Assembly: GCF_007859275.1 (NCBI RefSeq)
Contig: NZ_VOHC01000031.1
Coordinates: 30,427 to 94,426, forward strand
Direction of reading: 5' to 3'
Length of the DNA: 64,000 nucleotides
DNA from: Planomicrobium sp. CPCC 101079
GTDB taxonomy: Bacteria; Bacillota; Bacilli; Bacillales_A; Planococcaceae
A program made the position numbers and the translations under genes. Within the stretch, counting starts at the first letter, position 1, and the number at the start of each line of letters is the position of its first letter. Below, piece after piece: positions 33,116 through 40,818 of the stretch. The notes beneath the pieces were generated by a model. The model made no database searches. It saw nothing but the letters and a program-made list of their open reading frames with translations, and was not told the origin of the DNA.

Positions 33116-33505
33116 ATGCTTGAAGTGTTTATCGACGCGGCGACTGCCGGAACTCCGAAAGTCAGTGCAGTCGGTGTGTTTATTAGAGGAGAAGGCCATT
33201 TAGTCAAATGGAGCGAATACATAGGCGAGATGGACAATCACATGGCAGAGTTCACCGCTCTCGTCAAAGGCTTGCAGCTGGCGAGGGAATTATCGACCGG
33301 CATGATTTCCATCAAGTCAGATTCGCAGGTAGCAGTTGATGCCTTTGACCGGGGTTTTACAAAAAACCAAAAGTTTAAACCTTTGTTGGAAGAAGCCTTG
33401 AGACTTTCTGAAGAATTCGATTTTTGCTTTATCAAATGGATTCCTGACTCGCAAAACCGTGCAGCCGACGATCTGGCAAGAAGCGAGCTCCGGGCGAATA
33501 AATAA
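33116..33505 (+). CDS. ypdQ: RNase H-like protein (YpdQ family)
   Basis: A 129-residue RNase HI-fold protein. All four catalytic-type acids are present: Asp7 ('VFIDAATAG'), Glu45 ('HMAEFTAL'), Asp69 ('KSDSQVAV') and Asp118 ('NRAADDLAR'). The closest recalled relative, Bacillus YpdQ, is reported to lack clear RNase H activity, so the activity is unsure. The start at 33116 has TAGGTGATACC. It is cotranscribed with the riboswitch-controlled transporter, an odd pairing. Confidence 0.85.
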   Translation: MLEVFIDAATAGTPKVSAVGVFIRGEGHLVKWSEYIGEMDNHMAEFTALVKGLQLARELSTGMISIKSDSQVAVDAFDRGFTKNQKFKPLLEEALRLSEEFDFCFIKWIPDSQNRAADDLARSELRANK

Positions 33506-33512
33506 GCAACTT

Positions 33513-33547
33513 GACACCCGCCCCTTTATTGGGAAGCGGGTGTTTTC
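33513..33547 (+). terminator. Intrinsic terminator of the riboswitch unit
   Basis: ACACCCGC pairs with GCGGGTGT with a partly paired loop, followed rightward by four T, a C and further T. Confidence 0.85.
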
Positions 33548-33617
33548 GTTTAGGCAAAGACGGCGAAGGTGAATTCTGTTACTATTAAAAGAGCTAAGTA
33601 AATTGGGGGATTTCTTT

Positions 33618-33818
33618 ATGAGAACAAAATTTGGAACAGCACTTGATATTTTTATCTTGATTATCGGCCCATGGATCCTGTACACGCGTGTAGTCGAAAT
33701 TTTCAATAACGGCATTTCCGTTTATCCGGTCATCTCACTCATCGTAGTGAGCTTAGCCGTTGCTTTATCGGTCTATAATTTGTATATGCTTTATTCTTCG
33801 CGAACTAAAAATCAGTGA
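33618..33818 (+). CDS. Small two-helix membrane protein
   Basis: The 66-residue protein has two membrane segments ('TALDIFILIIGPWILYT' and 'PVISLIVVSLAVALSVYNLY'). No family is recognised. The start at 33618 follows GGGGGATTTCTTT. The next gene starts 14 bases later and is also a membrane protein, so they are likely cotranscribed. Confidence 0.7.
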   Translation: MRTKFGTALDIFILIIGPWILYTRVVEIFNNGISVYPVISLIVVSLAVALSVYNLYMLYSSRTKNQ

Positions 33819-33832
33819 AAAGGTGAATAGAT

Positions 33833-34153
33833 TTGAAATACGCATTTTTTTGCAGCATTCCTTTAATCATCTACATTCTTATTAATAATTTAGTCGCCCA
33901 TTTAAGTTGGCCATATTTTTTATTGGTGCTTTTGTCGTTTCTTCTGTTTCAAATGGCGCGCCTGCGCTTTTCCAGAGGTGCAGTTTTGCCTCCAATCACC
34001 AAACTGAATAATGGAGCCTTCTATGCAACAACCGTGGCTTTCGCCTTGAGGGATCAGTTTCTCAATCCACTGGTGATCAATCTATTAATTGGAATCACAG
34101 TTTGCTTGACGATCGCTGATTTGCGCCAGACAAAAAAAGAGCCTTCTTTGTAA
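33833..34153 (+). CDS. Unknown 106-residue membrane protein
   Basis: A TTG start at 33833 with AAAAGGTGA upstream gives 106 residues with three or four hydrophobic segments ('IPLIIYILINNLVAHLSWPY', 'FLLVLLSFLLFQMARL', 'LVINLLIGITVCLTIADL') and a basic tail. No family is recognised. It is terminated by the hairpin shared with the convergent small ORF. Confidence 0.7.
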   Translation: MKYAFFCSIPLIIYILINNLVAHLSWPYFLLVLLSFLLFQMARLRFSRGAVLPPITKLNNGAFYATTVAFALRDQFLNPLVINLLIGITVCLTIADLRQTKKEPSL

Positions 34154-34163
34154 GGCTCTTTTT
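34136..34163. terminator. Bidirectional terminator
   Basis: AGAGCCTT pairs with AAGGCTCT around a six-base loop with A and T runs at the ends; it overlaps the end of the rightward ORF and reaches the stop of the leftward one. Confidence 0.85.
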
Positions 34164-34284
34164 ACTTTGTGAAATACCAGGCCAATACGAGTGCGATTGC
34201 TATGATAATCCAAGTGGCAATACGGATGCGATTTTTCTTTTTGCGGATTGCTTCCCGCTCTTTCTCTTCTTTGTAAAAAGACAT
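34162..34284 (-). CDS. 40-residue single-pass membrane peptide
   Basis: The ATG at 34284 follows a perfect AAAGGAGGG site. A highly charged N-terminus ('MSFYKEEKEREAIRKKKNR') precedes one membrane helix 'IATWIIIAIALVLAWYF'. It ends in TAA within the terminator. No family is recognised; composition, ribosome site and terminator support it. Confidence 0.7.
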   Translation of the reverse strand: MSFYKEEKEREAIRKKKNRIRIATWIIIAIALVLAWYFTK

Positions 34285-34329
34285 GCTTTCCCTCCTTTAA
34301 TGTTTCCTATTCTCTGCCCTTCCTTTAAG

Positions 34330-35393
34330 ATGAAAAAACTGTTGGCTTTGCCTTTTTCCTTATGCTTGCTTACAGCCTGCAGCGCTCCTGGCATGACAGA
34401 ACAAAGCCCGGTTGGCGGAAATTCGAACCAAGAAACAACAACTCCTTCAGCTGGACAAAACGCCTCGGCAGAACCAAAAGAGATTGCTACAGGGCTTGAT
34501 ACTCCTTGGGCGCTCAATAAAACAGGAAATGAATTTTACATTTCCGAACGTCCCGGAACTGTCGCCTATATTATTGCAAATGGCGAAATGGCACGCCAAG
34601 AAGTCGAATTCGCCGATCCGCTCGCTTCCGTTCCTGAAGCCGGTTTTCTTTGGTTTGTGTTGACTGCTGATTTTGCCGAGACTCAACAAGCTTATGGCTA
34701 TTACGTTTACGAAGATAACGGGCAGCCGTTAAACAAAATTGCCATTTTCAAACTACAAGATAACACATGTCGGGAAGAAACGGTACTGCTAGACAATATT
34801 CCGACGGGCACAGGCCATCACGGCGGACGGCTGGAATTGGATGATGATGGTGTTCTTTTTGCAACGATTGGAGATGCCTCTCAGCCTCAACTCGCCCAAG
34901 ATACAGATTCCTTCAACGGCAAAATTTTAAAGCTTAACAACAATAAATTTAAAATTTATTCAATGGGCTACCGGAATCCACAAGGGATCACATGGCAGAT
35001 GGCAAAATGTATGCGTCTGAGCATGGCCAGTCTGCGAATGATGAAATCAATATCATCCAAGAAGGCAGCAATTACGGATGGCCGCTGATAGAAGGAAATG
35101 AAACACGAGACGGGCTCGAGTCTCCTTTTCTAACGACCGGATCAAATGAAACATGGGCTCCGAGCGGAATCGACAGCAAAGACGGCCATTTGTATGTCGC
35201 TTCACTCCGCGGGACGGCCATTAAACTCATCAACCTGGAAACCGGAAAAGCGGCTGATTCCATTGAAGGCCATGGTCGCGTTCGCGATGTCCTGATTGAT
35301 GGCGAAGAAGTTTACTTTATCACGAACAACACGGACGGACGCGGACAGCCGGACAATGACGATGATAAACTGATCCTCTTGCCGGGTTCATGA
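34330..35393 (+). pseudogene. Frameshifted PQQ-type sugar dehydrogenase lipoprotein
   Basis: Two adjoining frames together read as a soluble aldose/glucose dehydrogenase-like beta propeller (YliI/glucose-sorbosone family). The first frame starts with a lipoprotein signal 'MKKLLALPFSLCLLTAC', then 'IATGLDTPWAL', 'FYISERPGTVAYI', 'GTGHHGGRLELDDDG' and 'SMGYRNPQGITW'. Here it shifts at about 34993, and the second frame continues directly with 'ADGKMYASEHGQSANDEINI' and 'NYGWPLIEG'. One extra G in the TGGCA run would restore one 354-codon frame. The start has no ribosome site, being preceded by pyrimidine-rich sequence that is the ribosome site of the opposite gene. Whether the shift is real or a sequencing slip in a G run is open; the missing ribosome site favours decay. 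Confidence 0.75.
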
Positions 35394-35422
35394 GTTGAAG
35401 TCCAAACAGCTATTCATATCTT

Positions 35423-35457
35423 AAAACGCCAATCCCTTAGCGGATTGGCGTTTTTTA
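35423..35457. terminator. Bidirectional terminator
   Basis: AAAACGCCAATCC pairs with GGATTGGCGTTTT around a six-base loop; T run rightward and T-rich leftward. Shared by the sugar dehydrogenase remnant and the leftward GNAT gene. Confidence 0.92.
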
Positions 35458-35952
35458 TAAAAATTTCACCATCAAATCTTCGTCGATGTAGTTTTCGGGA
35501 GTTTTCATTGCCTGGCGATCCACTCCATATGTCTCAAAACCTAGTGATGTGTATAAACGCTTCGCTGGTTCATTGCGGGAAGCTACCGCCAAATCTACCC
35601 TTTCCAAGCCATTCCAGTTTTCTGCATAGCGGAGCAACTCCTTCATCAGCAGACGTGCTGTTCCCTGGCCACGCGCTTCGGGTGTCACGTATACGGCAAC
35701 AGCCGATGCCCTGTGGCTCATTTTAGCGGAAGTGTTGCGTGAGATTGTGGCATTTCCCACCAACTTCCCCTCAACAAATGCGCCGAACGTGACGGCAGAT
35801 GCCAAAGCCAGGTTCTTTTCCGTCGCTTCGACCGGCCTTTCCAAAGCATCTTCAAGCCGCGTAGCAAAGGCTTCCGGAGCGTTTTTCAGCGCTTCAAGCC
35901 GAAGTGCATGATATGCTTGCGCATCTTCTATCGACAGTATCCGTATATTCAT
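35455..35952 (-). CDS. GNAT-family N-acetyltransferase
   Basis: The 165-residue acetyltransferase contains 'MSHRASAVAVYVTPEARGQG' with the acetyl-CoA loop 'EARGQGTARLLM', and 'ASRNEPAKRLYTSLGFETYG'. These are textbook GNAT motifs. The substrate is unknown. Three ATGs in a row begin the frame; the third at 35952 has the best distance (eight bases) from AAAGGG. It starts 18 bases after the LD-carboxypeptidase stop and is likely in its operon. Confidence 0.9.
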   Translation of the reverse strand: MNIRILSIEDAQAYHALRLEALKNAPEAFATRLEDALERPVEATEKNLALASAVTFGAFVEGKLVGNATISRNTSAKMSHRASAVAVYVTPEARGQGTARLLMKELLRYAENWNGLERVDLAVASRNEPAKRLYTSLGFETYGVDRQAMKTPENYIDEDLMVKFL

Positions 35953-35970
35953 CATCATTGCCCTTTCTGT

Positions 35971-36981
35971 CTATTTGAATTCTTGCATGACGATTCCTTT
36001 GCCGTTTTCCACTTCTATTTCGGCATAGGCGCCGTTAACGAATGTAAGTTGAGGCGGAACATGCCCGCAATCGATATCGTATGCGATTGGAACATTCAAT
36101 TCGCGCGCCAGGTCTTCATATACCTTTTCAGCCGTATAGCCGTTAACCGTTGTATTCGCAGGACTTCTTCCAAATAAAATACCGCTGCACTGTTCAAACC
36201 ATCCAGCGTATTTCATTTGAGTTAATGATCGCTTCAAGTCAGTGGCACTTAGCTCGCAGTTTTCAAAAAACCAAACCACCGGTTCACTTGGAACATGCTC
36301 GGAGCGAAATTTGCGGACATCCCCATATGGCGTTCCCGCTATATGGCGGATCACATCAACACAGCCTCCGAGCATACGGCCAGCAAATTTCTCCGGGTTG
36401 CTTGAAACGGTTTTCCATGTTGTCGGTTCAGTTAAATGAAATACGATAGGCGACGGATTTTCATGCTGCCATTTTTTTTGGTAAAGAGCCGAAGATACTT
36501 GGGTTACTTTCTCCCCTTCTCTTGTTTTTAAAACATCCAGCCAGCGGGCCGTTGTCTCGTCCACTTCTTTTCCGCGAAGATCGATAATGTTTGTGCCGTG
36601 AGCAGTAGCAATACCGGTCGTCAACGTAACGGCCAGCAGCAAGACGCTGATGTCCGAGTAGCCTAATATCCATTTCGGCTCGATGCGGTTAAAATCGAGG
36701 TGCTCCAGTATTTCAATCAGCATTTCGCCTCCCCAAGGCGGGAAAATCAGGTCGATCGAATCATCCATCAACATTTCCATCAGTTCACTCGCCCGTTTTT
36801 TAGCCGGCGCCGATTTTGCTTCATGCTGGGTCCAAGGTGTTTCACCTATAATGACATCAAATCCCCGGCTCTCTTGCCGTTCTTTCGTTAAGTGGAGCAG
36901 CGGATGCAGCACTTCTTGTAATCCGGAAGATGGTGCTGTAACGCCAATTGTCTGAAGAGGCCGCTTTGGGTAAACTATCAT
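35971..36981 (-). CDS. S66-family LD-carboxypeptidase (MccF-like)
   Basis: A 336-residue peptidase of the S66 family. The nucleophile lies in 'ILGYSDISVLL' (Ser109), and the Glu and His of the triad are expected in 'VVWFFENCEL' and 'YDIDCGHVPPQLTF'. The family includes LdcA (tetrapeptide murein recycling) and MccF (cleaving microcin C-type adenylates). The long 'PWGGEMLIEILEHLDF' region resembles the MccF-like branch found in Bacilli. The ATG at 36981 has AAAGGGGAC. No microcin genes lie near, so a self-immunity role has no support here. Confidence 0.88.
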   Translation of the reverse strand: MIVYPKRPLQTIGVTAPSSGLQEVLHPLLHLTKERQESRGFDVIIGETPWTQHEAKSAPAKKRASELMEMLMDDSIDLIFPPWGGEMLIEILEHLDFNRIEPKWILGYSDISVLLLAVTLTTGIATAHGTNIIDLRGKEVDETTARWLDVLKTREGEKVTQVSSALYQKKWQHENPSPIVFHLTEPTTWKTVSSNPEKFAGRMLGGCVDVIRHIAGTPYGDVRKFRSEHVPSEPVVWFFENCELSATDLKRSLTQMKYAGWFEQCSGILFGRSPANTTVNGYTAEKVYEDLARELNVPIAYDIDCGHVPPQLTFVNGAYAEIEVENGKGIVMQEFK

Positions 36982-37028
36982 TCAAAAGTCCCCTTTCAAT
37001 CTTATATGATTTCTACTTGTTTTTTCAA

Positions 37029-37235
37029 TTATGTATAGGAAACTAGCGCATAAAGTATACCGCAAAGAATTACACCGCCGAGCAGAAAAAGAAATGTCTG
37101 TGTCAAAAACTCAAAAAACTTGCTCGGTTTTCGTTCTAAATTGCGGGTTTGTACATTCAATACTCCATAAGACAAGCCTGTTTGGTCAGGATTGGGAGTA
37201 TAACTGCCGTTTTTGCGTTTTTTTCTCGGTTCCAT
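37029..37235 (-). CDS. Small membrane-anchored protein, unknown
   Basis: The 68-residue protein has a basic N-terminus 'MEPRKKRKNGSYTPNPDQTG' and a C-terminal membrane helix 'TFLFLLGGVILCGILYALVS'. The ATG has AGGAGGAG at good spacing. Orientation would be cytoplasmic basic tail with a C-terminal anchor. No family is recognised. Confidence 0.7.
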   Translation of the reverse strand: MEPRKKRKNGSYTPNPDQTGLSYGVLNVQTRNLERKPSKFFEFLTQTFLFLLGGVILCGILYALVSYT

Positions 37236-37352
37236 CGAACTCCTCCTATTTTAATATAATTATCTGTAAGTCAATCTTACAACAAAGATAACTTGTTAAG
37301 AAAGTCCTATTTCAAACTATTTTGATAAAACCATTGTTTTTAGTGTTCTTCT

Positions 37353-37377
37353 GGTTAAAGCAAAAAAGCAAGGGTAT
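37353..37377 (+). promoter_or_regulatory. Predicted SigB (general stress) promoter
   Basis: GGTTAA (37353-37358) and GGGTAT (37372-37377) are separated by 13 bases, matching the SigB consensus GTTTAA-N12-15-GGGWAW with one mismatch. It lies about 35 bases ahead of the NAD(P)-binding protein gene and just upstream of its ribosome site. Confidence 0.6.
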
Positions 37378-37411
37378 AGAAAAGGAAGTAATTAAAAAGG
37401 AGCGTGATTTC

Positions 37412-38056
37412 ATGAAAGTATTGGTAGTCGGGGCAAATGGGCAAATTGGACGCCATTTCGTGAAACTTCTCAGCGAAGACCCGCGTCATACGGCAATCGC
37501 CATGATCCGAAGCGAAGAACAAATCAGTTTCTTCAATAGTTTAAATGTCGAATCGGTTATTGTCAGTCTCGAGGAAAGCGTGCAAGAAATCGCTGCTGCA
37601 ATGGCCGGTTGCGATGCGGTTGTCTTTACGGCTGGCAGCGGCGGTTCAACAGGGGCGGATAAAACTTTGTTGATCGATTTAGATGGCGCCGCAAAAACGA
37701 TAGAGGCGGCCCAGCAAACCGGGACTGACCGCTTTTTGATGGTCAGCGCCATCCATGCGGATCGCCGTGAACAATGGGGAGACGAAATCGCGCCATATTA
37801 CGTAGCCAAACACCATGCAGACAATATTCTCAGGGCGAGCGGATTGGCATACACCATCATTCGTCCAGGCGCATTGACAAATGATCCGGGCACTGGAAAA
37901 ATTCAAGCAGGCGAAAATCTGGAACGCGGCCCCATCCCACGGGAAGATGTTGCGAAAGTCCTCCACCATGCGCTGGCCAGTGAGCAACTTCATGGAAAGA
38001 CATTCGAAATCATCACAGGAAAAGATGAAATCGCAGATGCGTTGAACCGGCTGTAA
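37412..38056 (+). CDS. NAD(P)-binding atypical SDR (YhfK-like)
   Basis: The 214-residue Rossmann protein begins 'MKVLVVGANGQIGRHFVKLL', the atypical-SDR glycine pattern, and has 'DAVVFTAGSGGSTGADKT', 'YYVAKHHADNILRASGL' and 'YTIIRPGALTNDPG'. The lysine after the alanine-rich 'YVAKHHAD' is the usual catalytic position. NmrA/YhfK-type proteins are often redox-sensing or epimerase-like rather than dehydrogenases. The start at 37412 has AAAGGAG. A probable SigB promoter upstream suggests stress control. It ends in a perfect bidirectional terminator. Confidence 0.88.
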   Translation: MKVLVVGANGQIGRHFVKLLSEDPRHTAIAMIRSEEQISFFNSLNVESVIVSLEESVQEIAAAMAGCDAVVFTAGSGGSTGADKTLLIDLDGAAKTIEAAQQTGTDRFLMVSAIHADRREQWGDEIAPYYVAKHHADNILRASGLAYTIIRPGALTNDPGTGKIQAGENLERGPIPREDVAKVLHHALASEQLHGKTFEIITGKDEIADALNRL

Positions 38057-38096
38057 ATAGAAAGGGGGCTTCAGTAAACTGAAGCCCCCTTTCTAT
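38057..38096. terminator. Bidirectional terminator
   Basis: A near-perfect 19-base-pair stem (ATAGAAAGGGGGCTTCAGT and complement) with a two-base centre, between convergent genes. Confidence 0.93.
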
Positions 38097-38336
38097 TTAT
38101 ACTCTGACATTTCTTACGCCCAATACCAATTGGAACAAAAATGCTATCGAGCAAAAAACAATTGCAACATAACCAAAAGTTGTAATCGGCTGCATCATAA
38201 TGGTCTGGATCACCAAAAGCAGCATCAATAAGGCTATCGCAAAATTAACCACATACGGTTTATCGTAAAACTTTTTTGAAGCGACTCCTACAAAAATTGC
38301 AACAGCAATAATAGACAGCAGAAAAAACATTTCCAT
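38097..38336 (-). CDS. Small membrane protein, unknown
   Basis: A 79-residue protein with three hydrophobic segments ('MFFLLSIIAVAIFVGVA', 'VVNFAIALLMLLLVIQT', 'YVAIVFCSIAFLFQLVLG') and a basic Arg-Val-Arg-Val tail. The ATG at 38336 has GAGGAACCATT; a start 14 codons upstream lacks a site. No family is recognised. Confidence 0.7.
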   Translation of the reverse strand: MEMFFLLSIIAVAIFVGVASKKFYDKPYVVNFAIALLMLLLVIQTIMMQPITTFGYVAIVFCSIAFLFQLVLGVRNVRV

Positions 38337-38402
38337 AATGGTTCCTCTTTCTTTAAACAGTTTTTTAAAGTTTAGCATGTTCCCAAAAATTCCGATACAG
38401 CT

Positions 38403-38900
38403 TTATGGAAGCTGCTCATACGCGAGACGCCGGATGACTTTTTCATGCTGCGGAAACTTTTCGATCAATTGCGCCTGGCTGAAGAGCTTAAAGTCAGCAA
38501 AATCAAAACCAGGGGACACCATGCAGCCGACTAAAGAAAAAGTCCCTTCGGTATCCACCGAAGAACCAAAAATTGAACCCTTTTCAACCAGCACTTGAGG
38601 TTTTTCTCCTTTTTCGATAGCCAATCCCAATTTTTCCTGCCGATATGTTCCGTTTTGGCCGATGATGTGGACAGTCAAAGAACTTCCTGCATGAAAATAC
38701 CATAGTTCATCTGATTTTAATTGATGAAAATGGGAAATGTTTTCAGAACGCAGCAAAAAATAAATGCTCGTATACAAATTCCGGATTCCTGGGTGGCTTT
38801 CAGGTGAAATTATTTCTTTTGACTTGAATGATTGCTTGAAATAGCCACCTTCCGGATGTTTTTCCATTTGAAGCTGTTCAATCCAAAAATCTGCACTCAT
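38403..38900 (-). CDS. Cupin-5 (DUF985) protein
   Basis: A 165-residue single-domain cupin of the DUF985/Cupin_5 group, seen in 'HPEGGYFKQSF', 'IYFLLRSENISHFHQLKSDE', 'WYFHAGSSLTVHII' and 'VSPGFDFADFKL'. The His and Glu of the metal site can be seen in 'HFHQLKSDE' and the second motif. The function is unknown; relatives may bind sugars or nucleotide-sugars. It is 15 bases after the nucleotidyltransferase gene and is probably cotranscribed. Confidence 0.88.
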   Translation of the reverse strand: MSADFWIEQLQMEKHPEGGYFKQSFKSKEIISPESHPGIRNLYTSIYFLLRSENISHFHQLKSDELWYFHAGSSLTVHIIGQNGTYRQEKLGLAIEKGEKPQVLVEKGSIFGSSVDTEGTFSLVGCMVSPGFDFADFKLFSQAQLIEKFPQHEKVIRRLAYEQLP

Positions 38901-38915
38901 TTAACTTTCCCGCCT

Positions 38916-39656
38916 TTAATCATTTTTGGGACTAGACGTTTTGGGCTTTCCTAGCGAAAACCCTGCAAAGAGCCGCCCGCCATATGGCCTCAAAAGCAAA
39001 TCAACCAATGCGATGATTTTCTCCTTGTCGCCTGTACGGTAAAATTCTTCAAACCCATCAGAAAATTGCTTTGCAAAATCCGGATTGAAATTTCGCAGCG
39101 CACGCAAAATCCATTTGGATTGGCCAGTCCATCTGCGGTTTGTCCTCAAGACGAATTCACTTGCCGCTTCTGCTAAAGCATTGGCGATAAACAAGTCTTC
39201 CATCCGGTCGGAACTGCCAATAAAGTCATCAAGCAAATCCGTTAAAAAATAACGCTTCGCCTGGATTGTATCGAAGGTCCATGGTTCGGGGCCGTTTTCC
39301 AGTAGTTGCACAGCTTCTCTCTTAAGCGCTTTAAGCCGGTCGTCTTCTCTAATAGCGATTCCTTCTGCAACCATCATCGGCAAAGATGGCCTGCCTCGCC
39401 TGCAATCACTTTGGAAAAAATCTTTATAGGAAACGAAATTATGGACAAACACTTCAATCGGCCAGCCATTCTCAACAAACGACTCGCGGTAAGATGCTTC
39501 CAGCTGTTCGTCAAAAACAACAATGTCAAGATCAGACCGGGGCGTCGCTTCTCCTCTAACAGTGCTCCCTGCAAGTAAAGCGCACTGGCAGCAAGGAAAA
39601 CCTTTTTCAATAAATTCTATTGCCGCCTTCATAGCTGCGGGACGTGCAACGGTCAA
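38916..39656 (-). CDS. Nucleotidyltransferase-fold protein
   Basis: The 246-residue protein has the polymerase-beta-type motif 'AGSTVRGEATPRSDLDIVVF': Gly30-Ser31 and the metal aspartates Asp42 and Asp44. Relatives include aminoglycoside nucleotidyltransferase-like and MNT-like enzymes, but no antidote gene is adjacent. The start is TTG at 39656 with GAGGTG at eight bases. The substrate is unknown; a drug-resistance role should not be assumed. Confidence 0.8.
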   Translation of the reverse strand: MTVARPAAMKAAIEFIEKGFPCCQCALLAGSTVRGEATPRSDLDIVVFDEQLEASYRESFVENGWPIEVFVHNFVSYKDFFQSDCRRGRPSLPMMVAEGIAIREDDRLKALKREAVQLLENGPEPWTFDTIQAKRYFLTDLLDDFIGSSDRMEDLFIANALAEAASEFVLRTNRRWTGQSKWILRALRNFNPDFAKQFSDGFEEFYRTGDKEKIIALVDLLLRPYGGRLFAGFSLGKPKTSSPKND

Positions 39657-39677
39657 AACGCCATCACCTCTTTTACA

Positions 39678-39691
39678 TGTTTACGTAAACA
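39678..39691. promoter_or_regulatory. 14-base perfect palindrome between divergent genes
   Basis: TGTTTACGTAAACA lies 22 bases before the nucleotidyltransferase start and about 80 bases before the AIM24-like gene. The symmetry and position fit a dimeric repressor operator. It does not fit the cre consensus well. Confidence 0.5.
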
Positions 39692-39769
39692 CATTTAAAT
39701 AATGAAACTTTTTAAAAACCTTTTTCGTATTTATTATATCAGTCTATGAAACCTGAGGAGGAAAAAAAG

Positions 39770-40570
39770 ATGAACAACCATGAAATTGATTTTAAGTTAT
39801 ATGGCGATGATTTGCAGTTTGTCGAAGTTGAACTGGATCCGGGTGAAACCGTCATTGCAGAAGCCGGTTCTTTGATGATGATGGAAGACGGCATTGTTAT
39901 GGAGACGATTTTTGGCGATGGCTCTCAAAATGCGGAAGGCGGCGGATTGATGGGCAAGTTGATGGGTGCCGGCAAACGGCTGATTACAGGCGAAAGTTTG
40001 TTTATGACCGCATTTACAAATAACGGAACAGGCAAGCGGCACGTGTCGTTCGCTTCACCGTATCCTGGAAAAATAATTCCAATGGATTTGAGTACGCTTG
40101 GCGGAAAAATCATTTGCCAAAAAGATTCGTTTTTGGCAGCTGCAAAAGGCGTGTCAATTGGCATTGAATTGCAGCGCAAACTCGGTGCCGGCTTTTTTGG
40201 CGGCGAAGGGTTTATCATGCAGAAACTTGAAGGCGACGGTTTGGCTTTTGTCCATGCAGGCGGCACACTTCATCGCAAAAACCTGCAAAAAGGTGAAGTG
40301 CTCCGTGTCGATACCGGCTGCCTGGTGGCTATGACAGCAGATGTGGATTACAGCATCGAGCCGGTATCCGGCGTTAAGACTGCTTTGTTCGGCGGCGAAG
40401 GGCTATTTTTTGCAACGCTTAGAGGACCCGGAAGTGTCTGGATCCAATCACTGCCATTCAGCCGTTTAGCAAGCCGTGTGTTTGCGGCCGCCCCTCAAAA
40501 TCCAGCAGGCCGCTCGCAAGGCGAAGGAAGCGTTGCAGGCGGATTGTTCAATATGCTGGGCGGAAAATAA
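39770..40570 (+). CDS. TIGR00266/AIM24-like protein
   Basis: The 266-residue beta-rich protein has the family stretches 'GETVIAEAGSLMMMEDGIVM', 'AFTNNGTGKRHVSFASPYPG' and 'KLGAGFFGGEGFIMQKLEGD', and a Gly-rich C-terminus. Relatives of AIM24 are widespread and mostly uncharacterised. The start at 39770 has GAGGAGG upstream; a start eight codons earlier lies upstream of that site. The preceding palindrome may regulate it. It ends at a perfect bidirectional terminator. Confidence 0.9.
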   Translation: MNNHEIDFKLYGDDLQFVEVELDPGETVIAEAGSLMMMEDGIVMETIFGDGSQNAEGGGLMGKLMGAGKRLITGESLFMTAFTNNGTGKRHVSFASPYPGKIIPMDLSTLGGKIICQKDSFLAAAKGVSIGIELQRKLGAGFFGGEGFIMQKLEGDGLAFVHAGGTLHRKNLQKGEVLRVDTGCLVAMTADVDYSIEPVSGVKTALFGGEGLFFATLRGPGSVWIQSLPFSRLASRVFAAAPQNPAGRSQGEGSVAGGLFNMLGGK

Positions 40571-40610
40571 AAAAAGAACTTGGGGGACCGGTCCCTCAAG
40601 TTCTTTTTTT
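40568..40610. terminator. Bidirectional terminator
   Basis: AAAAAAAGAACTTG and GGGACCGGTCCC arms pair in one long stem with A and T runs at the two ends. Confidence 0.92.
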
Positions 40611-40614
40611 ATAA

Positions 40615-40818
40615 TCACCGTCCTCGCATTTCGGCGACAGCGTTATTGAATTTATCAAAATCGAATTCCAGGCTGTTCGGTTTATAGAAATACAAAATCG
40701 CTTGCTTTTCCCCCTGCGCCAACAGGTAGTCAACGACTGCTTTGGGGCTGCCCATATCAATGCCTTTCTGTTCAGCGTTGGCTAGTTTTTGCAGAATCTC
40801 TTTTGGCGTTGCATTCAT
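40615..40818 (-). CDS. Unknown 67-residue protein
   Basis: A 67-residue basic/acidic helical protein ('MNATPKEILQKLANAEQKGI', ending 'FDKFNNAVAEMRGR'). Its ATG overlaps the SDR stop as ATGA, so it is translationally coupled to the SDR. No family is recognised. Confidence 0.72.
   Translation of the reverse strand: MNATPKEILQKLANAEQKGIDMGSPKAVVDYLLAQGEKQAILYFYKPNSLEFDFDKFNNAVAEMRGR

Noticed and set aside
35971..36981. Microcin C immunity locus
   Set aside because: Only the MccF-like peptidase is present; no mccA/B/C genes or transporter lie nearby.
38916..39656. Toxin-antitoxin pair (MNT/HEPN type)
   Set aside because: The nucleotidyltransferase is larger than MNT antitoxins and the neighbour is a cupin, not a HEPN protein.
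39678..39691. Catabolite-responsive element
   Set aside because: The palindrome has TTTA where the cre core needs AAnCG; symmetry fits another dimeric repressor better.
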